From Paracoccaceae bacterium (GTDB lineage: Bacteria > Pseudomonadota > Alphaproteobacteria > Rhodobacterales > Rhodobacteraceae): a stretch of DNA of 64,000 nucleotides. The DNA lies in the NCBI GenBank assembly GCA_024742405.1, contig JANSYP010000001.1, forward strand, positions 1,364,001 to 1,428,000, in the 5' to 3' direction. This document shows positions 26,126-35,038 of this stretch, in pieces. Both the position numbers and the translations under genes were made by a program. Within the stretch, counting starts at the first letter, position 1; every line of letters starts with the position of its first letter. A model generated the notes under the pieces. The model did no database searches, had not been told where the DNA came from, and saw only the letters and a list, made by a program, of their open reading frames with translations.

Positions 26126-26476
26126 ATGAGTAAGCTTACCCTAATGGTGTCCGCGGTGGCGACTGTTGTTGGCGGTCAAGTCGCGGTGGCAGCGGAAACC
26201 TGTGAAGATCGGTTGCAGCGAACGTCCGCAGCGTGGCTTGAGATGCGGGGTCAATTGACCGAGGAAACGGATGTCACTGTTTCGACGAGTGAAGGCGACG
26301 TAGAAGTCACCGCGTTAGACGCCAAACCCACCGAGAACTGGTTCGGAAAGCCACCCGATGTAGACACCATCGACGGATACCTGGAGGCTGCCCGCGAGGC
26401 CGCTCAAGCGGGTGAGGGTGAAACCTGTTTGAGCCTGCTGAAAGACGTCGAAGACGCGATGTCCAAGGGGGATTAG
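26126..26476 (+). CDS. Small exported hypothetical protein
   Basis: 116 residues with a signal peptide (KLTLMVSAVATVVGGQVAVAA) and a mature acidic part of about 93 residues with two Cys (ETCEDRL and GETCLSLL), which could form a disulfide. Helical segments are likely (IDGYLEAAREAAQAGEGETC, LLKDVEDAM). The ATG at 26126 is chosen for its AGGAG site and because the EcfG-type promoter overlaps a longer reading from 26090. Family not recognised. Probably a periplasmic general-stress protein. Confidence 0.75.
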   Translation: MSKLTLMVSAVATVVGGQVAVAAETCEDRLQRTSAAWLEMRGQLTEETDVTVSTSEGDVEVTALDAKPTENWFGKPPDVDTIDGYLEAAREAAQAGEGETCLSLLKDVEDAMSKGD

Positions 26477-26811
26477 AAGCCAACAGAAGACGAGGTTGCG
26501 GACGGAGATCGAGGAGTCTCCGACCGCTAGTTTCGTCGGATATCTGAGACGGTGTGCGGGGACCCCATGACTGTCGTCCGTGGAACTTCGAGTGGCGCAA
26601 TGCGTGGCTTGCCAGCAAGCGGGGTTGGTCGACGAAACGGTTCGCCGTTGGCTTAGAACACCTTGCAACGCAATTGCGCACTCCCCGGCGTCTCGTTTGC
26701 AAGAGGTCCAAATTTAGTCTCGTCGCCTGTGAGCCAGCAGTCTTTTCGGGCGAGGGCGGAAAGGAATGGGGCCGAGGCCCCATTTCGTGACAACGGATCC
26801 TGGACGTCAGA
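26477..26811. other. Non-coding stretch
   Basis: No conserved protein or RNA recognised; short random frames only. Confidence 0.45.
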
Positions 26812-27084
26812 TCAGCAACCGATCCACTTCAATCTCGCTGCCTCGAACCGCTGTGCTGGAGTTTCCGGCCCGGTCGCCCGATGCGGGGTGCCACCGGACA
26901 CGCGCTGCGTGCCGACGTCCGGGAACTGTTTGTAGTGCAGTCTCGAGGCGATCCCCTCCTTGCCGCGGAGCCCCTTAAGCACAACGCGGATCGTCTCTTC
27001 GGCAGAATGCTGCGAGCCGGTGCGCCGACGGGGGTCATTCACGAGCTCCTCCGCGCGCGGCTTTTGTTTCCCGGCCTCAGTCAC
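26812..27084 (-). pseudogene. Degenerate IS3-family OrfA
   Basis: The frame contains HSAEETIRVVLKGLRGKEGIA and FPDVGTQRVSGGTPHRATGPE, recognisable as the OrfA of IS3-type elements (normally SAEEKIRIVLEGLRGEESIA, then a YYxW helix and KRRLAGDTARxAT). The YYxW recognition helix is damaged and no OrfB follows. Relic. Confidence 0.6.
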
Positions 27085-27795
27085 ATCTCCACTCCGCGAC
27101 GGTTACAATGAGTCCAGAAACCTCCCTTCCGAAATCAAATCTCATGTCCCATAGGCGTTGGTGCCGAACAGTTTCGTGCGGTGCGAGCGTCGTCTACGCC
27201 ACGCTGATCACGAGCAGCGAAGTCCGACTTCGGAGGGTAAGCGGACACGGGCGAAAGACATAGTTAATCAGGTGCTCGACACCGCCACGACGTGCTGAAG
27301 CTATACCAAGGTCGGGAGCGCCGGAGTGCTAGCGGTAAAAGAAACTCGCCGCGGCGCGCGTGCGCTGCAGCTTTTGGCAACTTAACGTGCTCCTTCCCAT
27401 GAAGGCAGTTTCGACCTTGGCGCCCCTTGGTTGACAGGCCAACGGTTACCAGACTTGTCCAGACGCGCTGGCCTGGTGCCGGAAAAACGGTTCTCCCTGA
27501 AGAAAACTTTCGAGCCGGAGGGGGGGCAGAGGGGTGCTCCAGATCGAAGCCAGATAAGGGATTGATCCAGTGGATCAATCGCCCGGCGGAGCGTACGATT
27601 CTTCATCCCGCCCGCCGCCGTGCTTGCGTCGATCACGTCAGGCCGACGTTTCGGGGCGAGCCATTGTCCGCCATTGGTCCGGGAACAATGGCGGGCGAAC
27701 GGTTGGCGTGTCGTGCCCTCGGCCAGCATCGACCGGCGCAGCGGAAAGCGCCGCGCGATCCGGCGCGACGCTTTCCTGCGTCCACGAATTGCGAC
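27085..27795. other. Gene-free stretch with a 21-bp palindrome
   Basis: No conserved gene seen. At 27560-27580 there is a perfect inverted repeat GATTGATCCA-g-TGGATCAATC; a partial copy stands at 29220-29235 at the IS5 relic, so it may be an IS fragment. The rest looks like decayed DNA. Confidence 0.45.
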
Positions 27796-28836
27796 CTAGT
27801 TGGGGTAGGTCAGCGCTCCGTAGATGCGTCCTTCATCGCGATGGCGTCCGCCGGTTGTCGCACCGAAGTAGGCTGCCACAGCAGCTATGAACATGGCTGC
27901 GGTCAGAACGAACGCCGTGACGACTGCGCTGAAACGAGCAGCTTCGGCAGCTTCGATCGCCTGCTGCTGGGCGGCTTCCAATGTCGCCTGGGCTTCGGCA
28001 ACGGCCTGTTCCGCGTTCGCACGGAGTTGCTCGACCCGCTCGACCGCCTCGTCGATGCGGGTATCGATCTGTTGCTCGGACAGGGTCGTGCGCTCGGCGA
28101 GTTCGCTTTTCAGATACTCCCGATCTGACGCAGACAGCTCTCCGGTACGGAGCGTCTCGAACAAGATCGAACGAGTTTCAGTGCTGAGAGGATCATCCGT
28201 CTGCGGCGTTCCCTCCGGCAACCGCATTTCGCTGCCGCGCAGAAGCGTAGAGTTGATGTAATCCATCGGGTTGGATTGCAGTCCCTCGGGCAGCATCTCT
28301 TCCATCGATGGCAGGTTGGACGCCGCATCCGCTGCGGTGCCGACAACCTGTCCTGCGCCCTCGAACGCGCTTGAAGCGACACTCGCAGTTGTTTCCGCCG
28401 CCGTTGTCAGAGCGTTTCCTGCGAGCCGCGCAGTGCCCACAAGTGCGCTCGACAGCAGAAGGCCAGCGATCAGGGCGCCCAGTGCCCAGACGACCAACCC
28501 ATGCAGTCCATCCCGAGTTCTCACTTCGTTGGCATCCGCCGCATCCATGCGTTTACGCATCCGCCCGGCCACATAGCCGCCGACAAAATAACTGGCGAGC
28601 AGTGTCACCAGCATCCAAACGCCAAAGAGCATCACCCCCCAAAACGTAGACCCCTCACCGGGCTCGACCGAAACGGCGCTGAGGCCCAACGCACCGCCAA
28701 ACCCCGAGAAAACAAGCGCAATCCCTGCTGCGATCACGCCGCCGGCAAGTATTGCGGGCCAATCAATGTAGGAGCCATCATGGACGCGTAGCGGTGCCGT
28801 GTCGCGCACGAGCGCTTCGTCTTTAGTATCTGTCAT
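27796..28836 (-). CDS. Integral membrane protein with long helical domain
   Basis: 346 residues. Membrane helices at about 26-50 (PAILAGGVIAAGIALVFSGF), 65-88 (WGVMLFGVWMLVTLLASYFV), 112-135 and 305-328 (VVTAFVLTAAMFIAAVAAYF). The first half resembles small-membrane-channel-like proteins with GGALGLSAVS and YFVGGYVAGRMR. Between helices 3 and 4 is a long polar region with a coiled coil (about 255-300, rich in Glu, Ala, Gln). Function unknown. It stands 30 bp after the 24-residue peptide gene, so both are probably one stress-regulated unit. Confidence 0.85.
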   Translation of the reverse strand: MTDTKDEALVRDTAPLRVHDGSYIDWPAILAGGVIAAGIALVFSGFGGALGLSAVSVEPGEGSTFWGVMLFGVWMLVTLLASYFVGGYVAGRMRKRMDAADANEVRTRDGLHGLVVWALGALIAGLLLSSALVGTARLAGNALTTAAETTASVASSAFEGAGQVVGTAADAASNLPSMEEMLPEGLQSNPMDYINSTLLRGSEMRLPEGTPQTDDPLSTETRSILFETLRTGELSASDREYLKSELAERTTLSEQQIDTRIDEAVERVEQLRANAEQAVAEAQATLEAAQQQAIEAAEAARFSAVVTAFVLTAAMFIAAVAAYFGATTGGRHRDEGRIYGALTYPN

Positions 28837-28866
28837 CCTATTTCCCCCTGGAGTTCATCGACGCAC

Positions 28867-28941
28867 TCAGCTCAGCCCGAGCAGCGAAAGCACGGCGAGC
28901 ACGACAACCACGAGGCCGACGAGATAGATGATCGAATGCAT
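28867..28941 (-). CDS. 24-residue hydrophobic membrane peptide
   Basis: A single-helix peptide MHSIIYLVGLVVVVLAVLSL plus LGLS. A strong GAGGAA ribosome site stands 7 bases before the ATG. Short peptides of this kind (MHSIIYLVGLVVVVL) recur in alphaproteobacteria, in my recollection often near stress membrane proteins. It precedes the 346-residue membrane protein by 30 bp, and may be its small partner. Confidence 0.65.
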   Translation of the reverse strand: MHSIIYLVGLVVVVLAVLSLLGLS

Positions 28942-28991
28942 GGAATTCTTCCTCACTTTGTCCGGAAACCGAGTTGGTTCCTGGTAGCGTG

Positions 28992-29017
28992 AACCCGCGA
29001 GTGTGCTCTGCGGTTCC
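28992..29017 (-). promoter_or_regulatory. Possible EcfG-type promoter before the membrane-peptide unit
   Basis: GGAAC (29017-29013), 17 bp, GGTT (28995-28992) on the minus strand. One mismatch in the -10 element and a 17-bp spacer make this weaker than the sites at 24491 and 26074. Confidence 0.4.
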
Positions 29018-29140
29018 GCCGAACCAGCCAGAAAGCGATCTATCGTGGCGGCAAGCCTGTTGGGACAGGGTCCGGACCCACAAACCTGCTTGAGCCCTCT
29101 GTGCCGTCGCGGTTCACGCTGCCAGACACCGGGTTTCCGC

Positions 29141-29434
29141 ACGAGCGACTACTGCTGGTTGACGGACGCGCAGTTGGAGCGCCTGCGACCGCACTTTCCA
29201 AAGGTGAGGAAGATCAGACATTGATCCAATGGATCGGTGTCGTGTCGAACGGGAGAGCCCAAAGCGGATGATCGCCGGGTTCTGAGAGAGATCACTCATA
29301 TCAAGCGAAACGGCTTGCGGTGGTGGGGCATAGCATCCACGCATGGGCCGCACAGGACGCTCCACAACCGGTTTGTCAGGTGGTCTCGCATGGGCGTGTT
29401 CGCGCGCATCCTCAAGGCCTTGGCGCAACCGTGA
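29141..29434 (+). pseudogene. N-terminal relic of an IS5-family transposase
   Basis: TSDYCWLTDAQLERLRPHFPK in one frame and, after a frameshift near 29220, ADDRRVLREITHIKRNGLRWW and HRTLHNRFVRWSRMGVFARIL in the next. This is the known N-terminus of IS5/IS427-type transposases (WLTDxQxxRLxPxFP, DDRRVLSGI, NGLRW, HKTLYNRWxRWSxxGVF). The catalytic DDE part is missing. Confidence 0.8.
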
Positions 29435-29782
29435 TGGTCGCCGCGAGGGCATCTCGCCATGTGTCGCGCGGTATCGGCGGCGCGGCTGTGGCCGTCGACG
29501 CGGAAGCTCTTGGCCACCTGTTCGGGGAAATGTAGTTCCTCTCGAACGAAAGAAGCCGGTTTTTCAGGAGGGTGTGGGCTTCGAACGAACTTCGGTGAGC
29601 ATCACTGGCGCGCTGTAAGAAAAGCAGAGCAACTGGCTTCTTTTTCTGTGATGCCAACACACATCGCATCGGTCGGGAGCGGTACTTGGGCCAAGCGATA
29701 CAGTCTGCCCACTCCGATTCCGCATTCGCGGGTTTTAGCCCTCGAGAGCCAAAGAGGAGGTCGGAGGACCGATCAATAGGGC
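29435..29782. other. Non-coding stretch between IS relics
   Basis: No gene recognised; sequence lies between the IS5 and IS3 relics. Confidence 0.4.
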
Positions 29783-29830
29783 AACGACTACAACGGCCTC
29801 CAACCGCATTCGGCGTTCGCAAACTTGACG
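29783..29830 (+). pseudogene. C-terminal scrap of an IS3-family OrfB
   Basis: Sixteen codons read NDYNGLQPHSAFANLT, the tail of an IS3 integrase (NxxRPHSALGxLT) with substitutions. A second, independent copy of the same kind of scrap as at 25770. Confidence 0.5.
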
Positions 29831-29960
29831 TCGAGCGCTTTTGCAGCCCGTCTGAAACCAGTGCGAGAGGTTGGGTGACGACTGGCGCAGATACCGGGTC
29901 AATTCCCCGGAGGCCCGATGGTCTAGCCGGAGATGGCCCACTCGAACGAGGCTGAAAAGC

Positions 29961-29992
29961 AAAAGCCCCGCGAAAGCTGTCTTCGGCGGGCC
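29961..29992 (-). terminator. Probable terminator after the serine hydrolase gene
   Basis: An imperfect GC-rich hairpin (GCCCGCCGAAG against CTTTCGCGGGGC on the minus strand) followed by TTTTGCTTTT. About 10 bp downstream of the stop at 30002. Confidence 0.45.
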
Positions 29993-30001
29993 GAATTCAC
30001 A

Positions 30002-31762
30002 TCACTCAAGAACCAGAAAACTCCCGAGCCCGTTCTCGTTCAAATGCTCTATGCGCATCTCGACGATGTCTCCTGAAGGATCCTCGAAAAACGCGACGCG
30101 CGAGATCGAGCCCGCTGGCTGGTTCTCTGAAACCGGGCGCACCACGAAGACGTTCCCGTCCCAGTGCGTCATGGGGAGCTCCCCGTCCGCCGGGCCGAGC
30201 CTTAGGGAAAGGCTGTCGTCGCTTGCTGTCACGGTGGCCGGACCGAAGTAGGCGTTGCCATAGCGACCCGCATATTCGTCGGAAGGCTTGGCAGGGGCGG
30301 CGTCGCGCGGCGGCTCGACGCCGACAAGTTGACCCACCGGAGCAGAAAGCGACGCCATCAGAGGACCGTAGGCGTCCAGCCAGTCGCGACTGTCGATCCC
30401 GATCTCCGACCGGTCCAGAAACGAGGCAGTTATCGCCTCTGCAGCGCCGACCGGCGGCGCGTTTGTGAGCACGACGATCCCCAGATCGAGATCTGGAATC
30501 ATGGCGATACTGGTCGAGGCCCCGAGTGAAAAGGCTCCGGAATGGCTCAGCATCACACGTCCTGTGGGCCGTGTGCCGACATTGAAGCCGAAACCATAGG
30601 TTCCCGCTCGAGCCGAAACATCCCTCGGCGCCCCCGTAATCATCTGTGGCGACAGCGCTGGAGACAAAGCCTCGTCAGAGATCAAGCGCGTGTCGCCAGC
30701 CTGGCCACCATCCAGCACCATCGCCATCCATCGCGCCATGTCGTTGACGCTGGAGCTCACGCCGCCCGCGGGGCTTTGGGCATCGGGCTGGCGTCGATCC
30801 GAAACCACATAACCACCCGCGCCCGGCACATGGCTAGCTGCGCGATTAGCCCGCGCCATGTAGTCGGCATGGCGTGAACTGGTCGATGTCATACCCAGCG
30901 GCTCGTAAATCATTTCTTCGGAGAGGCTTGCCCAATCCGTCCCCGCCGCCACCGCGACAGCCTCCGCCGCGGCGGTCAGACCGAAATTGGTATAGGCGTA
31001 ACCTGCACGGAACTGGTTCTTCGGCAGCAGCGCGAGACGCTCCATCACCGTATCGCGATCAAAGCCGATATCCTCAAGGTCGTCTCCAGCGTGATCCGGC
31101 AATCCGGAGCGGTGCGCATAAAGATCCCCGATCGTGACATGTTCGCTGGTCCATTCATCACCCAGATCGAACCAGGGCAGGAAGTCCTGCACTGCGCTGT
31201 CCCACTCGACGCGGCCGGCATCCACCTGGGTGGCGACAACCGTCGCGCCCACCGGTTTCGACACGGAGGCAAGCAAGAAGACAGTATCGGCATCGACGGG
31301 CTCGGGGTTTCCGACGATGCGTTCGCCAAAGCCGCGCGCGTAGATGACCTGCCCCTTGTAAACGACGGCGATGGCAAGGCCCGGGATCCCTGTGCGCTCC
31401 AGGATCTCTAGGCCAAGATCATCCAATGTGGACGTCGCCTGAGCGATCCGCTCCTCCGGAACTGCGAGAAAGACGGTGCTGGCGGGCGCCGGGATCGGGT
31501 CTGGTATTGCGAGCACGGGCATCGAAGCATCGGCCGATACCGCTCCCGGTACCGATAGAAATATCGGAACCGCCAAGCGGGCCGCGGCCTTGAGGAGATC
31601 TCGTTGTTGCCGTGGGTTTGCTATCCGCCCCATGAGAGATGATTTCGAGGCCGCGCGCAGCCGTGATTGGAGTCTATTCAATATGTCTGTTCCGGTGTTC
31701 TGGCGTACGTCATCCAAGGTCGCGGCAATGCCCCGTTCACGCCGTGAGCTTTGGGGAGACAT
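30002..31762 (-). CDS. Class C beta-lactamase-like serine hydrolase
   Basis: 586 residues from the ATG at 31762; an ATG at 31633 would put a signal-peptide-like segment (RLAVPIFLSVPGAVSADA) at the start and may be the real one. The catalytic domain has SVSK (SxxK nucleophile), YTNFGLTAAAEAV (YxN) and HSGAF (KTG-type triad), preceded by RTGIPGLAIAVVYKGQVIYARGFG. The C-terminal part (about 470-586) is a beta-rich DUF3471-like extension. Such proteins are periplasmic esterases, D-aminopeptidases or penicillin-binding-like hydrolases; resistance cannot be inferred. It stands alone. Confidence 0.88.
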   Translation of the reverse strand: MSPQSSRRERGIAATLDDVRQNTGTDILNRLQSRLRAASKSSLMGRIANPRQQRDLLKAAARLAVPIFLSVPGAVSADASMPVLAIPDPIPAPASTVFLAVPEERIAQATSTLDDLGLEILERTGIPGLAIAVVYKGQVIYARGFGERIVGNPEPVDADTVFLLASVSKPVGATVVATQVDAGRVEWDSAVQDFLPWFDLGDEWTSEHVTIGDLYAHRSGLPDHAGDDLEDIGFDRDTVMERLALLPKNQFRAGYAYTNFGLTAAAEAVAVAAGTDWASLSEEMIYEPLGMTSTSSRHADYMARANRAASHVPGAGGYVVSDRRQPDAQSPAGGVSSSVNDMARWMAMVLDGGQAGDTRLISDEALSPALSPQMITGAPRDVSARAGTYGFGFNVGTRPTGRVMLSHSGAFSLGASTSIAMIPDLDLGIVVLTNAPPVGAAEAITASFLDRSEIGIDSRDWLDAYGPLMASLSAPVGQLVGVEPPRDAAPAKPSDEYAGRYGNAYFGPATVTASDDSLSLRLGPADGELPMTHWDGNVFVVRPVSENQPAGSISRVAFFEDPSGDIVEMRIEHLNENGLGSFLVLE

Positions 31763-32322
31763 AGCGATGAGTCAGCGACCGTAACGGCGCGCTTGTCGCA
31801 AACCTTGCGAGGAGTGAGGTGCCAGTGTCTAGCCTATGTTTCCGGAACACTGTTCAAGTGTTTATCAAAATGGGTCTCCAGAGCCGGCAGACCCGGGACG
31901 AGCACCTAATGCGAGCGGGTGTGACTGAGCTGCTTGAACAATCGATCAATGACGATCTGGGCCCGCTTCGTCATCGAGACCCCTTTGGCATTCGGAAGCG
32001 TTTTGCGAACGTCGGTTCGAACTGGTCGTTGTAAACGATCTCATGGGGTCATCCTGGTAGGATGCGGATCGGTTCGATGCCAGCCCCGGGTATGGCAGGC
32101 CACCTTGCTGGAAATGGATTCAAAGATCGGCGCGGTTGGCCCATAGCCAACCTCCAGCAGCTTATCGATATGCTGCTTTAGCGGCCCGCATTGCTGCCGT
32201 TCGCTGCGTGCGAGAACTCTGGGGCAGCTCGAACTCGCAGTGTGCGGGACTAAGCGGTCGTTTTGTGCGCCTGCGCGAACGTCGCGTGGGCACCAATAGA
32301 ACGTGCGCTATCCCTGTATGCT
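31763..32322. other. Intergenic region, possibly with decayed coding sequence
   Basis: No intact gene. On the minus strand 31910-32170 gives pieces such as QHIDKLLEVGYGPTAPIFE and IVIDRLFKQLSH in different frames, which look like the remains of a protein I cannot name. The serine hydrolase promoter should be near 31770-31850. Confidence 0.35.
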
Positions 32323-33234
32323 TTATTCCATTGCCGTTGCCTCGCATTTCATCTGCTTGTTCTGACCAAATCGCTGGTAGAGAGCGACAGCCGCAACAAT
32401 GAGGACGGTCGCGCCAAACGTGAGCCGCGTCAGTTGATCATCGAACCAGACAGCTCCGAGTATGGCGGCAAAAATCATCGAAACGTAGTTCGCGAACGAG
32501 ACATAGGTCGCGCCATATTCACGAGCGATCCGCAGATACACGAGTAGGGCCAGCCCCTCGCCAACGACGATCAAACCCATCGCCGGCAGATCAAGCCCGA
32601 CGAGATGCCAGTCCGCGATCAATCCAGATGCTACGCTGCCGAGAACAGCTGCGGTTGCTACAATCAGCGCCTGGGCATGAGCGACGTGAACCGGTCCGGT
32701 GCTGGCAGGCCAGCGCGTAGCGACGAAAACTGTATTGATTGCGTAGAGCAGGGGCACTCCGAACGCAGCAGTTACCCACAAGGCGCTCGACTGCTCCGCT
32801 GTGCCGACACGAGTCGTGTCCCACACAATCGCAACCGCGCCTGCAAAACCCAACGCCACCGCAAGTATTGGCAGAGTCCGTAGCTGCTCGCTGCCGACGA
32901 GAATGGACAGGAGCAGCGTTACAAGCGGCATAGTTGCGATGATCACCACGAACAGGAAAACGGGCAGGTTGGGTGCGACTGCACTCTCCAGCACGAATGG
33001 TGCCAAAAACCCGAGCGTTCCACTGAGTGCATAGAAGACTACGACCTCGCGACTGAGCGGAGGCCAGTCGCGCAGCGAAGCCGCCCGCATCGAGAAAAAG
33101 GCTGCGATGCCGAGCGCGGCGACGGCAACGACCACGTGGACGGGAATCCCAGCGAGGCCAGCCGCCTTAATGGCAGAGAGTCGAACGCTCCACAGCAAAC
33201 CGAGTAGAATAAGAAGACCCGATTTGAGCGCCAT
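32323..33234 (-). CDS. EamA/DMT-family membrane transporter
   Basis: About 303 residues with ten hydrophobic segments in two EamA repeats, as in drug/metabolite exporters. Visible are LLILLGLLWS with the early charged pair, PVHVVVAVAALGIAAFFSM, LPVFLFVVIIATMPLVTLLL, and in the second half WVTAAFGVPLLYAINTVFVA and YVSMIFAAILGAVWFDDQLT. The ATG at 33234 is chosen because membrane helix 1 begins there and a GGGGA site lies upstream; a longer frame to 33300 adds a polar leader. Stands alone; substrate unknown, metabolite or amino-acid efflux is usual. Confidence 0.85.
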   Translation of the reverse strand: MALKSGLLILLGLLWSVRLSAIKAAGLAGIPVHVVVAVAALGIAAFFSMRAASLRDWPPLSREVVVFYALSGTLGFLAPFVLESAVAPNLPVFLFVVIIATMPLVTLLLSILVGSEQLRTLPILAVALGFAGAVAIVWDTTRVGTAEQSSALWVTAAFGVPLLYAINTVFVATRWPASTGPVHVAHAQALIVATAAVLGSVASGLIADWHLVGLDLPAMGLIVVGEGLALLVYLRIAREYGATYVSFANYVSMIFAAILGAVWFDDQLTRLTFGATVLIVAAVALYQRFGQNKQMKCEATAME

Positions 33235-33693
33235 GTCATTCCCCGCCTTCCAAGGCGGCATTGGCGCCCCGTCTATCGAATCGCCGAACTGGTGAACCAC
33301 TTGATACGACCCGAACCTAACTTTAGGTCAATGCGGCATTGAAAGAGGCGGCTTGCAGCCTCGCCCAGCGGAACGTGAAAGTGCTGCTTTAGTTGCCGCG
33401 GGAGCGCGCCACCTAAAGCAACCGTCCAAGCTCGCCGCAGCATCTGCAGAACCGGGCTCTGAGCCGACCCCGGAGGAAACGCCGCGTCCGCGCATTTCGT
33501 GACCTGTCGCGGGCCGGAGGCAGGCTCTTTCCGGACCCTCGGATTGCCTGAAAGGCGCGCCCGCAGGCTCGGTGCCTTGATGCCTCTCCGGACCCTTGCA
33601 ACGACACAGCGAGGTAACGTTTCGTTCGTGCGCGCGCCCCGCGCGATGCTCGCGCCGGGGCTTCGGTCTCCTCCCGCTGCCGAATTGCGCCGC
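33235..33693. other. Intergenic region
   Basis: Lies between the DMT gene start and the TRAP operon end. No gene or clear terminator recognised. Confidence 0.45.
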
Positions 33694-35037
33694 CTAGATC
33701 GCCGCGAGGTCGCGCAAGAGAAGCGCGATGCCGGGTACGTAAATGAGGAGCAGTGTCATCAAGAACAGGATTGCGAAAAACGGCAAGGTGCCTCGGATCA
33801 CCTCCAGATAGGGCCGCTTGAAGATGGCGATGGCCGTGAAGATATCGCAGCCGAAGGGAGGCGTGGCCGACCCGATGGCCATCTGCAACGTCACCATGAC
33901 CCCCACGAGCACCGGGTCCAGTCCCGAGGCATCGACGATGGGCACAAAGATCGGCGTCAGGATCACCAGCACGACGAGCGAGTCGACGAACATGCAGCCG
34001 ATGAAGAAACAGGCGGCGATGACGAACAGGATGTATTCCGGCGACGCCCCATCGAGGTTCAGGGGTTCAAGCAGGCCCTGGGGCACCTGTTCGAACGAGA
34101 TGTACCAGGAGAACGCCTGTCCGGTGCCGACCAGAATGAACACGACCGACGTGATGAGCCCGGTGCTGAGGGCCGAGTCCAGCACGTCGCGCAGTTTCAG
34201 CTCGCGGTAGATGACGCACTCGACGATCAGCGCGTAGAGCACCGAGAAGGAGGCCGCTTCGGTCGGGGTAACGGTGCCGGAATAGATGCCGCCGACGATC
34301 AGCACCGGGAAGCCCAAGGGCAGGATAGCCTTCCTGATCGCGGCGATCCGCTCGGCGCCGCTCGCTTTCGGAAAGCGCATGATCGCGTCGCCCTGAAGCA
34401 GACTGTAGACATAGCAATAGGCCGAGAAGAGCAGGGCCAGCACGACCCCCGGCCCGATGCCCGCGATGAACAGCTCGGCCACACTGACATTGGCCAGCGT
34501 GCCGTAGAGGATCATCGCGATGCTGGGCGGGATCAGATAGGCGATGTCGCTGGCGTTGATGATCAGCGCCATGGCGAAGCTGTCCTTGTAGCCCGCCTTG
34601 AGCAGTTTCGGCCGCATGATCTGACCGACGGAGACGACGGTCGCCTGGGTCGATCCCGAGACCGAACCGAAGAGCGTGCAGGCGATGCAGGCCGTGATCG
34701 GCAGACCGGCCCGGCGGTGGCCGACATAGGCCTGGATCAGACCGAGCAGGTTGTTGGCGGTGTGCCCGCGCGCCATGATGTCGGCGGCGAAAATGAACAT
34801 CGGCACGGCGATCAGCGCGTTGGGGGAAATGCCCGTGACCATCTGCTGGATGATCACGCCGGTGTCGCTGTCCGAGAAATGCACAAGGCCGATCAGCGTC
34901 GCCACGGCCAGAGGCACCACCATGGGAAAGCTGAGAAACAGCAGGATGATCATGGCCGCCATGAGCGTGGCGGTGATGACGTAGATGTCGAGCTCGCCCG
35001 AGGCCATCTCACCCAGGAATTCGAAAAAAGTTGTCAT
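33694..35037 (-). CDS. TRAP transporter large permease (DctM)
   Basis: 447 residues, 12-13 membrane segments, the ion-driven transport subunit of a tripartite ATP-independent periplasmic carrier. Typical DctM sequence: FPMVVPLAVATLIG, GISPNALIAVPMFIFAADIM, GHRRAGLPITACIACTLFGSVSGSTQATVV, LIPPSIAMILYGTLANVSVAELFIAGIGPG and GCDIFTAIAIFKRPYLEV. It follows the small permease with one base between stop and start and is last in the dctP-dctQ-dctM run. Confidence 0.93.
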   Translation of the reverse strand: MTTFFEFLGEMASGELDIYVITATLMAAMIILLFLSFPMVVPLAVATLIGLVHFSDSDTGVIIQQMVTGISPNALIAVPMFIFAADIMARGHTANNLLGLIQAYVGHRRAGLPITACIACTLFGSVSGSTQATVVSVGQIMRPKLLKAGYKDSFAMALIINASDIAYLIPPSIAMILYGTLANVSVAELFIAGIGPGVVLALLFSAYCYVYSLLQGDAIMRFPKASGAERIAAIRKAILPLGFPVLIVGGIYSGTVTPTEAASFSVLYALIVECVIYRELKLRDVLDSALSTGLITSVVFILVGTGQAFSWYISFEQVPQGLLEPLNLDGASPEYILFVIAACFFIGCMFVDSLVVLVILTPIFVPIVDASGLDPVLVGVMVTLQMAIGSATPPFGCDIFTAIAIFKRPYLEVIRGTLPFFAILFLMTLLLIYVPGIALLLRDLAAI

Positions 35038-35038
35038 T

